Origin: Geminocystis sp. NIES-3709
GTDB lineage: Bacteria > Cyanobacteriota > Cyanobacteriia > Cyanobacteriales > Cyanobacteriaceae
Assembly (NCBI RefSeq): GCF_001548115.1
Contig: NZ_AP014821.1
Location: 1,178,001-1,242,000 of the forward strand
Length of the DNA stretch: 64,000 nucleotides
Direction: 5' to 3'
The position numbers and the translations under genes were made by a program. The notes beneath the pieces were generated by a model, which made no database searches, was not told where the DNA came from, and worked only from the letters and a program-made list of their open reading frames with translations. Below are positions 25,741-35,619 of this stretch, piece after piece. How positions within the stretch are numbered: the first letter of the stretch is position 1; each line of letters opens with the position of its first letter.

Positions 25741-27652
25741 GATCATAGGTACTAATTCTGGGGATGATTTATTTGGGGGTTTAGGAAATGACACCCTTCA
25801 AGGTAGAAATGGAAACGATCGATTATTTGGAGAAAGAGGCAACGATTCTTTAGAAGGGGGTGTTGGTAATGACACTCTTTACGGTGGTTTAGGAGATGAT
25901 ATTGCCGTTTATGCTGGTACTCGTGCTGAATATTCTTGGACGAATAATCAAGGAGTATTTACTATCACTGATAGCATTGGTAATCGGGATGGTGTAGATA
26001 TTTTATATGGTGTTCAAAAACTGAGATTTTCTGATCAAACTGTTACTATCGCCCCTGTTGAAGCTAACCCAACTCTTACCATCAATAATGTTAGTGTGAT
26101 TGAAGGTAATAGCGGAACTAAAACCCTTGTTTTTACCGTCACTCGTTCTGGTACACCATATAATATTATTAGTGTTAATTATGCCACTGCCAATGGCACA
26201 GCGACTGCAGGAAGTGATTATGTTGCAAAAAGCGGTACTTTAACTTTTGGTATTAACGAAACCAGTAAAACTATTTCTGTGGTAGTTAATGGTGATACTA
26301 CTGTAGAACTGAATGAAAATTTCTTGATTAACCTCAGTAATGCGACTAATGCTACCATCAGTGATAGTCAAGGTATCGGAACAATTACCAATGACGATTT
26401 TCCATCTCTTGCTATCAATAATGTTAGTGTAGTTGAAGGGAATAGCGGAACTAAAACTCTTGTTTTTACCGTTACTCGTACAGGTACGGCATTGCAATCT
26501 ATTACGGTTAATTATGCCACAGGGAATGGCACTGCTACTGCAGGAAGTGATTATGTAGGGAAAACAGGTGCTTTAACTTTTGCCACTAATGAAACCAGTA
26601 AAACTATTTCTGTGGTAGTTAATGGTGATACTACTGTAGAACTAAATGAAAATTTCTTGGTTAATCTGAGTAATGCGACTAATGCCACTATCAGCGATAG
26701 TCAAGGTATCGGAACAATTACTAATGATGATTTTCCCACTTTACGAATTAATGACGTAACAATCTCAGAAGGTAATAGCGGAACTAAAACTCTTGTTTTT
26801 ACCGTTACTCGTACAGGTACGGCATTACAATCTATTACAGTTAATTATGCCACAGGGAATGGCACAGGTACTGCTGGAAGTGATTATGTAGGGAAAACAG
26901 GTACTTTAACTTTTGCTACTAATGAAACCAGTAAAACTATTTCCGTTGTAATTAATGGTGATAGTACTGTAGAAGCTAATGAAACTTTTTTTGTTAATCT
27001 TAGTAATGCCACCAATGCAACTATTACGGATAATCAAGGTAGAGGAATAATTACTAATGATGATGTAAGTGGACTTGTTCTTGTAGGTACAAGTAGTGCA
27101 GATACCCTTACTGGAAATACGGCAAATGATACTTTGCGAGGCTTTGATGGTAATGATAGTTTAAGTGGTGGAGACGGTAATGATAACTTAAATGGTGGGA
27201 ATAATAACGATCGACTTCTTGGCGGTAATGGAAATGATATTTTACTTGGGGGAACTGGGAATGATAATCTTAACGGTGGTAGTGGTAATGACACTCTTAT
27301 TGCTGGTTCTGGTATAGATACTTTGACTGGAGGTACTGGAGTCGATCGATTTGGGTTCAAGTATGCTGACGAAGGGATCGATATAATCACCGATTTTTCC
27401 GTCACGGATGACAAAATTATTATTTCAGCATCTGGTTTTGGAACTAATCTTACATCTAATACCAACTTAGCTTCTTCTCAGTTCACAATTGGTAGTAGTG
27501 CAACTAGCAGTAGTCATCGATTTATTTACAATAATAGTAATGGAGAATTATTATTTGATGAGGATGGTACAGGATTAATTCCTGTAGTAAAAATTGCGAC
27601 TCTCAATACAGGTTTAGCTTTGACAAATCAAAATATATTTATTGAGGCTTAA
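24383..27652 (+). CDS. Large secreted RTX / Calx-beta repeat protein
   Basis: A 1089-residue protein without a classical signal peptide. Residues 1-450 are three near-identical 150-residue units, each with RTX nonapeptides (GGxGNDxLx type, e.g. LFGEQGNDLLQGGLGNDTLYGG) followed by a DxITDFVSGQDKIDL block. A fourth RTX block lies near 450-505. Three Calx-beta domains follow (about 562-672, 673-783, 784-895), each starting with a segment like INNVSVxEGNSGTKTLVFTV. The C-terminal RTX cluster (about 897-985) is followed by a DxITDFSVTDDKI block, as usual for type I secretion substrates. It probably binds calcium at the cell surface or outside. An HlyD-type adaptor lies 20 kb away. Confidence 0.88.
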   Translation: MTPIIGTSNNDTLSGTSGNDTIQGLNGNDSLIGLNGNDLLEGGYGNDTLVGGSGNDLFVLEYFESSVFTRNTDIVTDFVSGQDKIDLRNIGISDFATILILLEEDENGTAQITTRYQLSDSSDYFYRLKINGLRANQLQASNFNFSIANSSSLIIGTNSADDLFAGLGNDTLEGRSGNDRLFGEQGNDLLQGGLGNDTLYGGSGNDLFALENFESSVFARETDTITDFVLGQDKIDLRNIGISDFSTLLLLLGEDENGTAQITTRYQLSDSSDYFYRLKINGLRANQLKASDFNFNIVNSNSVIIGTNSADDLFAGLGNDTLEGRSGNDRLFGEQGNDLLQGGLGNDTLYGGSGNDLFALEYFESSVFTRETDTITDFVSGQDKIDLRNIGISDYTTVLILLGEDENGTAQITTRYQLSDSSDYFYRLKVDGFRANQLQGNQFNFSAVSTDSLIIGTNSGDDLFGGLGNDTLQGRNGNDRLFGERGNDSLEGGVGNDTLYGGLGDDIAVYAGTRAEYSWTNNQGVFTITDSIGNRDGVDILYGVQKLRFSDQTVTIAPVEANPTLTINNVSVIEGNSGTKTLVFTVTRSGTPYNIISVNYATANGTATAGSDYVAKSGTLTFGINETSKTISVVVNGDTTVELNENFLINLSNATNATISDSQGIGTITNDDFPSLAINNVSVVEGNSGTKTLVFTVTRTGTALQSITVNYATGNGTATAGSDYVGKTGALTFATNETSKTISVVVNGDTTVELNENFLVNLSNATNATISDSQGIGTITNDDFPTLRINDVTISEGNSGTKTLVFTVTRTGTALQSITVNYATGNGTGTAGSDYVGKTGTLTFATNETSKTISVVINGDSTVEANETFFVNLSNATNATITDNQGRGIITNDDVSGLVLVGTSSADTLTGNTANDTLRGFDGNDSLSGGDGNDNLNGGNNNDRLLGGNGNDILLGGTGNDNLNGGSGNDTLIAGSGIDTLTGGTGVDRFGFKYADEGIDIITDFSVTDDKIIISASGFGTNLTSNTNLASSQFTIGSSATSSSHRFIYNNSNGELLFDEDGTGLIPVVKIATLNTGLALTNQNIFIEA

Positions 27653-27685
27653 GAAAACTTAAAAATAAAATATTTTTTGACTAAA

Positions 27686-27712
27686 CTCCCTAAGTTTTAG
27701 GGAGATTTTTTA
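27686..27712 (+). terminator. Rho-independent terminator of the RTX gene
   Basis: CTCCCTAA (27686-27693) and TTAGGGAG (27697-27704) form a perfect 8-bp stem with a GTT loop, followed by ATTTTTTA. It lies 34 bases after the RTX stop codon. Confidence 0.88.
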
Positions 27713-28115
27713 TATAATTTTATTATTATTATTGACAAAATATCTTCAGTTAGATTCAAGCAAATCTTTGAACACTAGACATAGTAAATAATCTCATAAT
27801 CTCAAAAAAAATTTGATTTATTATTAATAAATATCTCTCTTTGCATCGACATGACAGAATAATTCATCTAAATTAGACATAGGGCAATATAGTAATTAAA
27901 ATTTGTGATTATTTTTAGCTTAATATTTGTCCACTTTCTTATGCCGAACTGAGATTAAAAGAATAAAAATTGAAGTCAAAAAGACGTTTGTTTATGCTAT
28001 CAAAAAATAAAGATTTTTCTCTCTTTCTATGTTTATACAAGTGGCAACCTTGGGGCTCATGCCTATGTTTTATGTCATGACAAAATGACGTGGGGAATGT
28101 GGGTTATAAAAATCA
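27713..28115. other. Intergenic stretch without recognised gene
   Basis: About 400 AT-rich bases between the RTX terminator and a convergent hypothetical gene. Frames on both strands are short and broken. It contains TGCCGAACTGAGATT (27942-27956), a variant of a short motif also seen at 49532 and 54495. No tRNA, promoter pair or gene relic that I can name. Confidence 0.6.
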
Positions 28116-28664
28116 CTATTTTGATAATAATTGTATCCTAGATTTCGATGTACTTAATAGCTCGATCGGAGTCATTTCTAAATTATAAGTAATCCAAGCA
28201 AAACCGCCGACAAAAATGGTAAAAGTAGCCATTAAACTACCAGTTAATAATTTTACTTTTTGGTGTAAAGATTCTATTTCTAATTTATTTTTTTGTAAAG
28301 TAGGTAATAATTCCTGTTCAATAATTTCAGCTTCAATAATTGGTGTTTTTTGATCAAGAAATTCCACTAAAGTATAAAGCCAATCGGTAATTAATTTAGG
28401 GCATTGAGGTTGTAAATATAATTTTACCCCTAAAGATTGTGCTAGAGGACGAGGAAAACGAGTTAAATATTTTAAAGTAAAATTTATTCCCCATAAAGAA
28501 CAATATTTATTGATAATATTAATAGTTGCAATATCATATAAGCAACCAACAATTGCTTTTGCAGTAGCTTCTTCTCGTCTAAATAGTTGATCTAAAAGAA
28601 CTAAAATTTCTCTTAATTTTATTTGTTCTAATTCTTTTTCTTGTTGATTTTTTGGTTTACTCAT
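28116..28664 (-). CDS. Hypothetical protein with C-terminal membrane helix
   Basis: A 182-residue protein of unrecognised family. It is helical and charged at the N-terminus (SKPKNQQEKELEQIKLREIL), has conserved-looking segments such as CLYDIATINIINKYC and PRPLAQSLGVKLYLQPQCP, then a coiled-coil-like stretch, and one membrane segment near the C-terminus (LMATFTIFVGGFAWITYN). This would anchor a cytosolic domain to a membrane. The coherent codon use and clean start after a spacer support a real gene. It is transcribed away from prfC. Confidence 0.68.
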   Translation of the reverse strand: MSKPKNQQEKELEQIKLREILVLLDQLFRREEATAKAIVGCLYDIATINIINKYCSLWGINFTLKYLTRFPRPLAQSLGVKLYLQPQCPKLITDWLYTLVEFLDQKTPIIEAEIIEQELLPTLQKNKLEIESLHQKVKLLTGSLMATFTIFVGGFAWITYNLEMTPIELLSTSKSRIQLLSK

Positions 28665-28882
28665 TTTCTCTAAATAAATATTTTTAAATAATTAATAACT
28701 GGTGAAAAATATCTTAATTTAGTTAAGTTTATATCACATTTTATTCAATAATTAATGACATTAATCAGCATTTAATGGTATAATTTAAAGGTGAAAATTT
28801 TATTAACTTTCTGCAATAAAGAATATTTATCTAAAAATAGTAAAATATTTAATTATTGATTATTAATTATTCATTATAAAAA

Positions 28883-30481
28883 ATGTCTCTAACGATCGAA
28901 CAAGAATTATTAAAGGCAGTCAGTAAACGGCGTAATTTTGCTATTATTTCTCACCCTGACGCTGGTAAAACCACTCTAACAGAAAAACTTTTGTTGTACG
29001 GGGGTGCAATCCATCAAGCGGGTGCCGTCAAAGCTAGGGGTGAACAACGCAGAGTTACATCTGACTGGATGGAGTTGGAAAAACAACGAGGGATTTCTAT
29101 TACTTCAACTGTCTTACAATTTGACTATTTAGACTATTATATCAATTTATTAGATACTCCAGGACACCAAGACTTTAGTGAAGACACCTATCGCACCCTA
29201 GCGGCGGCAGATAATGCAGTTATGCTCATTGATGCGGCAAAAGGTTTAGAACCTCAAACTCGTAAACTTTTTGAAGTGTGCAAGTTACGATCGTTACCTA
29301 TCTTTACTTTTGTAAACAAAATGGATCGACCGGGAAGATCGGCTTTTGAATTGTTAGATGAGATTGAGAAGGACTTAGGATTGCAGACTTATCCCGTTAA
29401 CTATCCTATCGGTAGTGGTGATTTTTTTAAAGGAGTTTTCGATCGACGAGAACAAGCCTACCATCTATTTGAAAGAGTGGCACACGGTAGTTTAGAAGTG
29501 CCAGAAATTATTATTCCTAAAGGTGACGATCGTATTCATGATTATATTGATGATCAACTTTATGAAGAAACTCTCGAAGAATTAGAAATGTTAGAAGAAG
29601 TTGCTCCTGCATTCGATTTAGAGGCAATTCATCAAGGGAAAATGACTCCAATATTTTTTGGTAGTGCCATGACTAACTTTGGTGTTAACTTATTTCTTCA
29701 ATCTTTCTTAGATTACGCCTTATCTCCTACACCCCGTAAATCAACTTTAGGAGAATTACAACCCACTCACCCCGATTTTACTGGTTTTGTGTTCAAATTA
29801 CAGGCTAACATGGATCCTAAACACCGAGATAGGGTTGCCTTTGTACGGGTATGTACAGGAAAATTTGAAAAGGATATGACGGTGAATCATGCTCGATCGG
29901 GTAAACCAGTACGTTTGTCTCATCCTCAAAAATTATTTGCTCAAGGGAGAGAATCTATTGAAGAAGCCTACCCCGGTGATGTCATTGGTTTAAACAATCC
30001 GGGGGTTTTTGCCATTGGGGATACTATTTATTTGGGTAAAAAACTCGAATATGAAGGAATACCGTCATTTTCTCCTGAATTATTCTGTTATCTCAAAAAT
30101 CCTAACCCTTCCAAGTTCAAACAATTCCAAAAAGGAGTACAACAGTTACAGGAAGAAGGTGCAGTACAAATTATGTACTCTGTTGACGAATTTATTCGAG
30201 ATCCCATTTTAGCCGCAGTTGGTCAATTACAGTTTGAAGTGGTACAGTTTCGGATGTTGAGTGAATATAACGTGGAAACGACTTTAGAGCCTATTCCTTT
30301 CAACGTTGCTCGTTGGGTGGTGGATGGTTGGGAAGCCTTAGAAAAAGTCGGACGTTTGTTTAATACTATGACGGTAAAAGATGCTCGTAATCGTCCTGTT
30401 TTACTTTTCCGCAATCAATGGAATGTGAATCAACTAGAAGGGGATCATCCTGATTTAAAATTAAGCTCGATTGCTTTTTAA
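28883..30481 (+). CDS. prfC: Peptide chain release factor 3
   Basis: Translational GTPase that recycles RF1/RF2 after termination. G1 is [11 protein letters not shown]2 is in [12 protein letters not shown]3 is DTPGHQDF, G4 is NKMD and G5-type elements follow; the C-terminal part has [16 protein letters not shown] and the family ending. The 532-residue length is that of RF3 rather than EF-G. It is a single gene with a 218-base upstream region; the convergent hom gene lies downstream. Confidence 0.97.
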   Translation: MSLTIEQELLKAVSKRRNFAIISHPDAGKTTLTEKLLLYGGAIHQAGAVKARGEQRRVTSDWMELEKQRGISITSTVLQFDYLDYYINLLDTPGHQDFSEDTYRTLAAADNAVMLIDAAKGLEPQTRKLFEVCKLRSLPIFTFVNKMDRPGRSAFELLDEIEKDLGLQTYPVNYPIGSGDFFKGVFDRREQAYHLFERVAHGSLEVPEIIIPKGDDRIHDYIDDQLYEETLEELEMLEEVAPAFDLEAIHQGKMTPIFFGSAMTNFGVNLFLQSFLDYALSPTPRKSTLGELQPTHPDFTGFVFKLQANMDPKHRDRVAFVRVCTGKFEKDMTVNHARSGKPVRLSHPQKLFAQGRESIEEAYPGDVIGLNNPGVFAIGDTIYLGKKLEYEGIPSFSPELFCYLKNPNPSKFKQFQKGVQQLQEEGAVQIMYSVDEFIRDPILAAVGQLQFEVVQFRMLSEYNVETTLEPIPFNVARWVVDGWEALEKVGRLFNTMTVKDARNRPVLLFRNQWNVNQLEGDHPDLKLSSIAF

Positions 30482-30677
30482 CCTCCGTGAATAATAAAGA
30501 AAATGATGAAGACAAGACAGGTGGATTGGTGGACAGGTGGAAAAATTACGAATATTCGATGCACTTTTTATAGAATCTTGTTTATTCACAAACAATACAT
30601 TTTTCTGCTTCTGCTTGTCTGCCTGTCAAGGAGAGTAAATTAACACCCACTAATTCTACTGATTATTTTGTAAATTT

Positions 30678-31970
30678 TTAAAGAACTCGAATAATACTAG
30701 GAATATTTTTAATAGCGTTCAAACTACGAATTTCCTCGATCGCTGTTCTAAAATTACCTTCTCTTACCTTATGAGTGACAACGACAATTTCTGCCAAATC
30801 TCCTTGAAAACCAATTTGTACCACCGATTCTAAACTAACATCATGATCTCCGAAAGCAGTACCTAAATGACCAATAACTCCGGGTACATCAGCACAAAGG
30901 AAACGAGTATAAAAACGGGTATAAACTTCTTCAATGGGTGTAACAACACAATAACTTTGAGGAGAACAACTAAGGAGAGGATCAAGATTTTCGGCTTTGT
31001 TATTACTATGAAGAACCCCCACAATATTCATTATATCAGCAACTACCGCACTAGCTGTCGGCCCTGATCCAGCACCTGGACCATAAAACATTACTTGTCC
31101 TAAAGGTTGCCCTTCCACTAAAATAGCGTTATTTACCCCGTTAATATTGGCGAGGGGATGAGATTTAGGTACGAAAGTAGGATGAACTCTTAACTGTAAT
31201 TTTTCAGTGTCAATTACTTTATGGGCGATCGCCAAAAGTTTAATCACAAATCCCAATTTTTCAGCATAACTAATGTCACTGCTAGTAATTTTAGTAATAC
31301 CTTCACAATAAACATCTTCTCGTTTTACCTTGCCACCAAAGGCTAAAGAGGCAAGAATCGAAATTTTATCAGCGGCATCCAATCCTCCTACATCAGCAGT
31401 GGGATCAGCCTCAGCGTAACCTAATGCTTGAGCTTCTTGCAATACTTCGGCAAAATCGGCACCGTGTTGAGTCATTTGGGTAAGAATATAGTTGGTTGTA
31501 CCATTGACAATACCGATAATATTTTCAAAACGGTTAGCCCCTAAAGATTGTTTCAACGGTTCTACAATAGGAATACCACCGCCCACCGCCGCTTCTAGGA
31601 GTACATAAACTTTAGCTTTATTGGCGGCTTCATAAATTTCTGGACCAAATCTCGCCATTACGGCTTTATTTGCCGTTACAACGTGCTTCTTATGCTCGAT
31701 TGCTTTTAAAATAAGACTTCTAGCAGGTTCTAAGCCTCCTAGCAATTCCACTACAATATCAATATCTGGATTAGTAACAATTGCGTCTAAATCAGTAGTC
31801 AGAATTTCCGTAGGTAATGTAATCGTACGTTTTTTGTCTAAAGACTTAACTCCCACTTGCTCGATCGTTATATCTTGGATAAGGGGATGTCTGCCTTCAG
31901 GATTAAGTAATATTTCTGCTGTACCTGTACCTACAGTTCCTAGTCCTAACAAACCGATTTTAAAAGCCAC
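30678..31970 (-). CDS. hom: Homoserine dehydrogenase
   Basis: Reduces aspartate semialdehyde to homoserine, the branch to threonine and methionine. The NAD(P) motif is GLLGLGTVGTGT at the N-terminus; the catalytic region has ANKAVMARFG, EAAVGGGIPIVEPLK, GIVNGTTNYILTQM and YAEADPTADVGGLDAADKI. A C-terminal ACT domain (about residues 350-425, RFLCADVPGVIGHLGTAFG) suggests feedback control by threonine. The 430-residue length is standard for the monofunctional enzyme. Confidence 0.97.
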   Translation of the reverse strand: MAFKIGLLGLGTVGTGTAEILLNPEGRHPLIQDITIEQVGVKSLDKKRTITLPTEILTTDLDAIVTNPDIDIVVELLGGLEPARSLILKAIEHKKHVVTANKAVMARFGPEIYEAANKAKVYVLLEAAVGGGIPIVEPLKQSLGANRFENIIGIVNGTTNYILTQMTQHGADFAEVLQEAQALGYAEADPTADVGGLDAADKISILASLAFGGKVKREDVYCEGITKITSSDISYAEKLGFVIKLLAIAHKVIDTEKLQLRVHPTFVPKSHPLANINGVNNAILVEGQPLGQVMFYGPGAGSGPTASAVVADIMNIVGVLHSNNKAENLDPLLSCSPQSYCVVTPIEEVYTRFYTRFLCADVPGVIGHLGTAFGDHDVSLESVVQIGFQGDLAEIVVVTHKVREGNFRTAIEEIRSLNAIKNIPSIIRVL

Positions 31971-32578
31971 AATATCTATCCTTCACAATTTGATCTTATT
32001 TTGGCTATTGTACAATTAACAATTAACAATTAACAATAGACTTCTTGTATAAGTCATTTTGTTACTCAAAAATTAACCAATTTTTCGTTCTGTTAGTTTT
32101 CATTAGTCGTTTTAGCCAACTTGTGCTGTGAGTCATGAAATTTATTTCTCGGTAGAACATCGATAATTATTAATTATATAAATCTTTATATATTGAATCA
32201 ATAACAGACTTTGCCATAAATTGACAAAGCTAATAGTTTAAATCGGCTAAAGCGATCATAACAAACCTCGATCGAATTTATTTGATGGTGAGATTTTGTT
32301 ATTGTACCAAACAAAATATTCGTTCTCAATAGTTATAAATTAGGTAAAATTATTAATGAACTCTTAATCTAATATTTAGTCAATAATAATTACCTTGAAA
32401 ATTAACTGTAATTCTTTGCTTCTTCTTAATAAAATACTAAGTTTTGGTAGCTGTGTAATGTTATATTTATTTTTCTTAAATTTTAAATTTTAATATCAAT
32501 TATTTTTCTATTCCCTACAATAAACATTTTTTAAATTAACATTTTTTATAACTTTTTAAACTCGATCGAACTTATATT
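31971..32578. other. Intergenic stretch between divergent hom and helicase genes
   Basis: About 600 AT-rich bases holding the two divergent promoters. It includes a short tandem array of AACAATT-type heptamers near 32009-32037 and several TCGATCGA words, one just before the helicase start. No frame longer than about 40 codons looks coding, and no RNA gene is seen. Confidence 0.6.
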
Positions 32579-35497
32579 ATGAACTTGAATAAATTGGATT
32601 TTAATACTATTTTTCCCTACAAACTAGACGATTTTCAACAAGAAGCGATAAATTATTTAGAGGATAATAAATCCGTTGTTGTCACCGCTCCTACAGGTTC
32701 AGGTAAAACTTTAATTGGAGAATATGCTATTTACAGAGCTTTAAATCAAGGAAAAAGAGTATTTTATACAACTCCTTTAAAAGCTCTTTCTAACCAAAAA
32801 TTTCGAGATTTTCAAGAAAAATTTGGACAAACTTTACTACCAGAAAATAATACCTATGGCGAAATTGGTTTAATCACTGGAGACGTGTTAATTAACCCTT
32901 CCGCCCCTGTTATTGTGATGACAACAGAAATTTTCCGCAATATGTTATATAGTACCCCCATCGGAGAAGTAGGAACTTCTGTGAGAGAAGTGCAAACCGT
33001 TATCTTAGATGAATGCCACTATATCAGTGATCCCGGACGAGGTACAGTATGGGAAGAATCTATTATTTATTGTCCTTCCAATATTCAATTAGTAGCATTA
33101 TCTGCAACTATTGGCAATCCTCAAGATTTATGTAATTGGATTAATAATGTCCGAAAAGCTCATTTTCAACAGGGTATTATGAGCGAGTGTAAGTTAGTTA
33201 ACTCTGATTTTCGTCCTGTACCATTAAAGTTCTATTTTAGTCATGCGAAAGGTTTATATGGATTATTTAATGAAAAAACTCAAAGGTTAAATCCTCAATT
33301 AAAACCATTTTTAGCTACTAATAAAAGAGGGAAATTTAACCCTAAAGATTGTCCTAGTATCAAAACGATCGTGCAGCAATTAAGTAATAATAATATGCTC
33401 CCTGCTATTTACATCATTTTTAGCAGAAAGGGATGTGATCAAGCAGTAGAATCTTTAAGCTATTTTAACCTAGTTACAGTGGAAGAAAGTAGAAAAATTT
33501 TACTTTATTTACTATATTTTCTCATGATTGAAAATTTAGAATTACAGAGTAAGATTATCGAATTTGCCAAAAAAGAGCATGAAATTGCTTACGAAAAGAT
33601 TATCAGCTTTATCGCTAATAACGATCGAGCAGGAGAAGATTTAGTTAATTATTTAATTGATAAACCTTTATTTAAAGAACGTTTATTAAGATTTTTAGCA
33701 GATAATAGTGAGTTAGTAAGAAGCAGTCAAATTGAACCATTAACCAGAGGAATTGCCGCCCACCATGCAGGAATTTTACCAGCTTGGAAAGAATTAGTAG
33801 AGCGTTTATTTGAATTAGGTTTAGTTAAAATTGTTTTTGCTACGGCTACCCTTGCCGCCGGAATTAATATGCCTGCGCGCACCACCGTTATTTCTGCTTT
33901 AAAAAAAAGAGGTGATGATGGACACCGTTTATTAACCCCTTCCGAATTTCTGCAAATTGCGGGGAGAGCAGGACGTAGAGGCATGGACAAGGTAGGATAC
34001 GTTATCACCGTTCAAACTCTATTTGAGGGGGTATTAATTGCATCTAAGATGGCAAAAGCATCTCCTGAACCTCTGCGGAGTCAATTTACCCCTAGTTACG
34101 GCATGGTACTAAATTTGTTACAAAAACATACGATTGAGGAAGCGAAGGATTTATTAGAGTTGAGTTTTGCTGAATATTTAGCTCAATTACAACTTTTACC
34201 CCAAGAGGATGCGATCGCTAGTTATACTACAGAATTGACTAAATTAGATATTATGTTAGCTGGATACAATAGTAGAGATTTAGCTAATTACGAGAAATTA
34301 AAAGAAAGAAAGAAACAAGAGAAGAAAATTCTCAAACTATTTCAAAGAAACTGGATACAAGCTCGACAACGGGCAATAATGCCTTATTTAGAAACTTTAT
34401 TACCAGGAGCGATACTTCACTTAAGTCGAGAAAACAAGAAAAATCCCTATAATATTAATGCTGTTTTTGTTGCTCATATCCCTAATGGTAATCAAAAATT
34501 TTTACTGTGTCTAGGGAAAGATAATAACTGGTATATCGCTTCTTTTGTGGATGTTATTGATATTAATGGTGGTAGAATTCCCAGTAGTTTGATAGAACAA
34601 GTAGATATACCTGATGTACAAGATTTTAAAATTGGTTTATGGTGTTACGGGGATGAAAATACGATAAATGTTAGTCAATTAATCTCAGAATATGAACAAG
34701 AATATACTCAACCGACGGAGGAAATTATCCAACAACAACAAAGAATAGCAGAAGTAGAAGACTCGATCGTCAATAATCCCTTAGATAAGGTAGAAAAAAT
34801 TGGACAAATTCTCAAAAATAACCGTAAACGACAATTATTAAAACAAGAGTTAACTCGTATTCAAACTCAATATCAGAGAGGAAAGTCTAATAGTTCTTAT
34901 TATTGGCAAGAATTTCTGGCATTAATCGAGATTTTGCGAGAATTTGGAGCATTAGATAAATTTACTCCCACCCCTTTAGGAGAAGCAGCCGCCGTTATTC
35001 GTGGAGAAAATGAATTATGGTTAGGATTAGCTTTAATGTCTCGTCGTCTTGATTTTCTTTCTCCTCACCATCTAGCCGGAGTAATTACCGCTTTAATTAC
35101 CGAACCTGCACGGTTTGACACATGGGTAGGTTATCAAGCCTCCCCTGAAGTGTTAGATACTTTGGGGTTACAAAAAATAGATGATATAAACTATAATCCT
35201 CAACAAGAATTATGGGAAATTCGTCGTCGTCTTAATCAAGCGCAAAAACATCATGAAATAACGATTCCTGTATGGTTAGAAAGAGATATGATAGGCTTAT
35301 CCGAAGCATGGTGTTTAGGGGAAACTTGGGAAGAAATAGCTAAAAATACCACGATGGATGAGGGAGATATTGTTAGAGTTTTACGACGTACAGTGGATGT
35401 CTTAGTACAAATTCCTCAAGTGCCGGGGGTTGATAATAATTTAATAAAAACAGCAAAAGAAGCGGTAATAAAAATGAGACGTTTTCCAGTGTTATAA
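32579..35497 (+). CDS. Ski2/Mtr4-type DExH RNA helicase
   Basis: A 972-residue superfamily 2 helicase. Q-motif-like PYKLDDFQQEAI at the N-terminus, Walker A APTGSGKT, Ia TTPLKALSNQKF, Walker B DECHY, motif III LSATIGN, motif V ATLAAGINMPARTTVI and motif VI QIAGRAGRRG. The C-terminal third has the DSHCT-type region (PHHLAGVITALI, SEAWCLGETWEEIAKNTTMDEGDIVRVLRRTVDVL). Such proteins are conserved in cyanobacteria and plastids (ISE2-like) and act in RNA processing or decay. About 100 residues (310-390) between motifs III and V are an insertion. Confidence 0.93.
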   Translation: MNLNKLDFNTIFPYKLDDFQQEAINYLEDNKSVVVTAPTGSGKTLIGEYAIYRALNQGKRVFYTTPLKALSNQKFRDFQEKFGQTLLPENNTYGEIGLITGDVLINPSAPVIVMTTEIFRNMLYSTPIGEVGTSVREVQTVILDECHYISDPGRGTVWEESIIYCPSNIQLVALSATIGNPQDLCNWINNVRKAHFQQGIMSECKLVNSDFRPVPLKFYFSHAKGLYGLFNEKTQRLNPQLKPFLATNKRGKFNPKDCPSIKTIVQQLSNNNMLPAIYIIFSRKGCDQAVESLSYFNLVTVEESRKILLYLLYFLMIENLELQSKIIEFAKKEHEIAYEKIISFIANNDRAGEDLVNYLIDKPLFKERLLRFLADNSELVRSSQIEPLTRGIAAHHAGILPAWKELVERLFELGLVKIVFATATLAAGINMPARTTVISALKKRGDDGHRLLTPSEFLQIAGRAGRRGMDKVGYVITVQTLFEGVLIASKMAKASPEPLRSQFTPSYGMVLNLLQKHTIEEAKDLLELSFAEYLAQLQLLPQEDAIASYTTELTKLDIMLAGYNSRDLANYEKLKERKKQEKKILKLFQRNWIQARQRAIMPYLETLLPGAILHLSRENKKNPYNINAVFVAHIPNGNQKFLLCLGKDNNWYIASFVDVIDINGGRIPSSLIEQVDIPDVQDFKIGLWCYGDENTINVSQLISEYEQEYTQPTEEIIQQQQRIAEVEDSIVNNPLDKVEKIGQILKNNRKRQLLKQELTRIQTQYQRGKSNSSYYWQEFLALIEILREFGALDKFTPTPLGEAAAVIRGENELWLGLALMSRRLDFLSPHHLAGVITALITEPARFDTWVGYQASPEVLDTLGLQKIDDINYNPQQELWEIRRRLNQAQKHHEITIPVWLERDMIGLSEAWCLGETWEEIAKNTTMDEGDIVRVLRRTVDVLVQIPQVPGVDNNLIKTAKEAVIKMRRFPVL

Positions 35498-35619
35498 TTA
35501 TTTTTAGAAATGTCTGAAAACCTAATTTATTCATTCTTAATTTCTTTTGATCTTTTTAACTATCAATCTTTAATAATATCCTGTTTAAAAGTAAAAAGTT
35601 GTGAAATATTTTACAGATT

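Noticed and set aside
27034-27465. 143-codon antisense frame rich in Pro, Leu and Ser
   Set aside because: Mirror image of the RTX nonapeptide repeats on the other strand; the regular P-L-P pattern arises from the GGxGNDxL codons.
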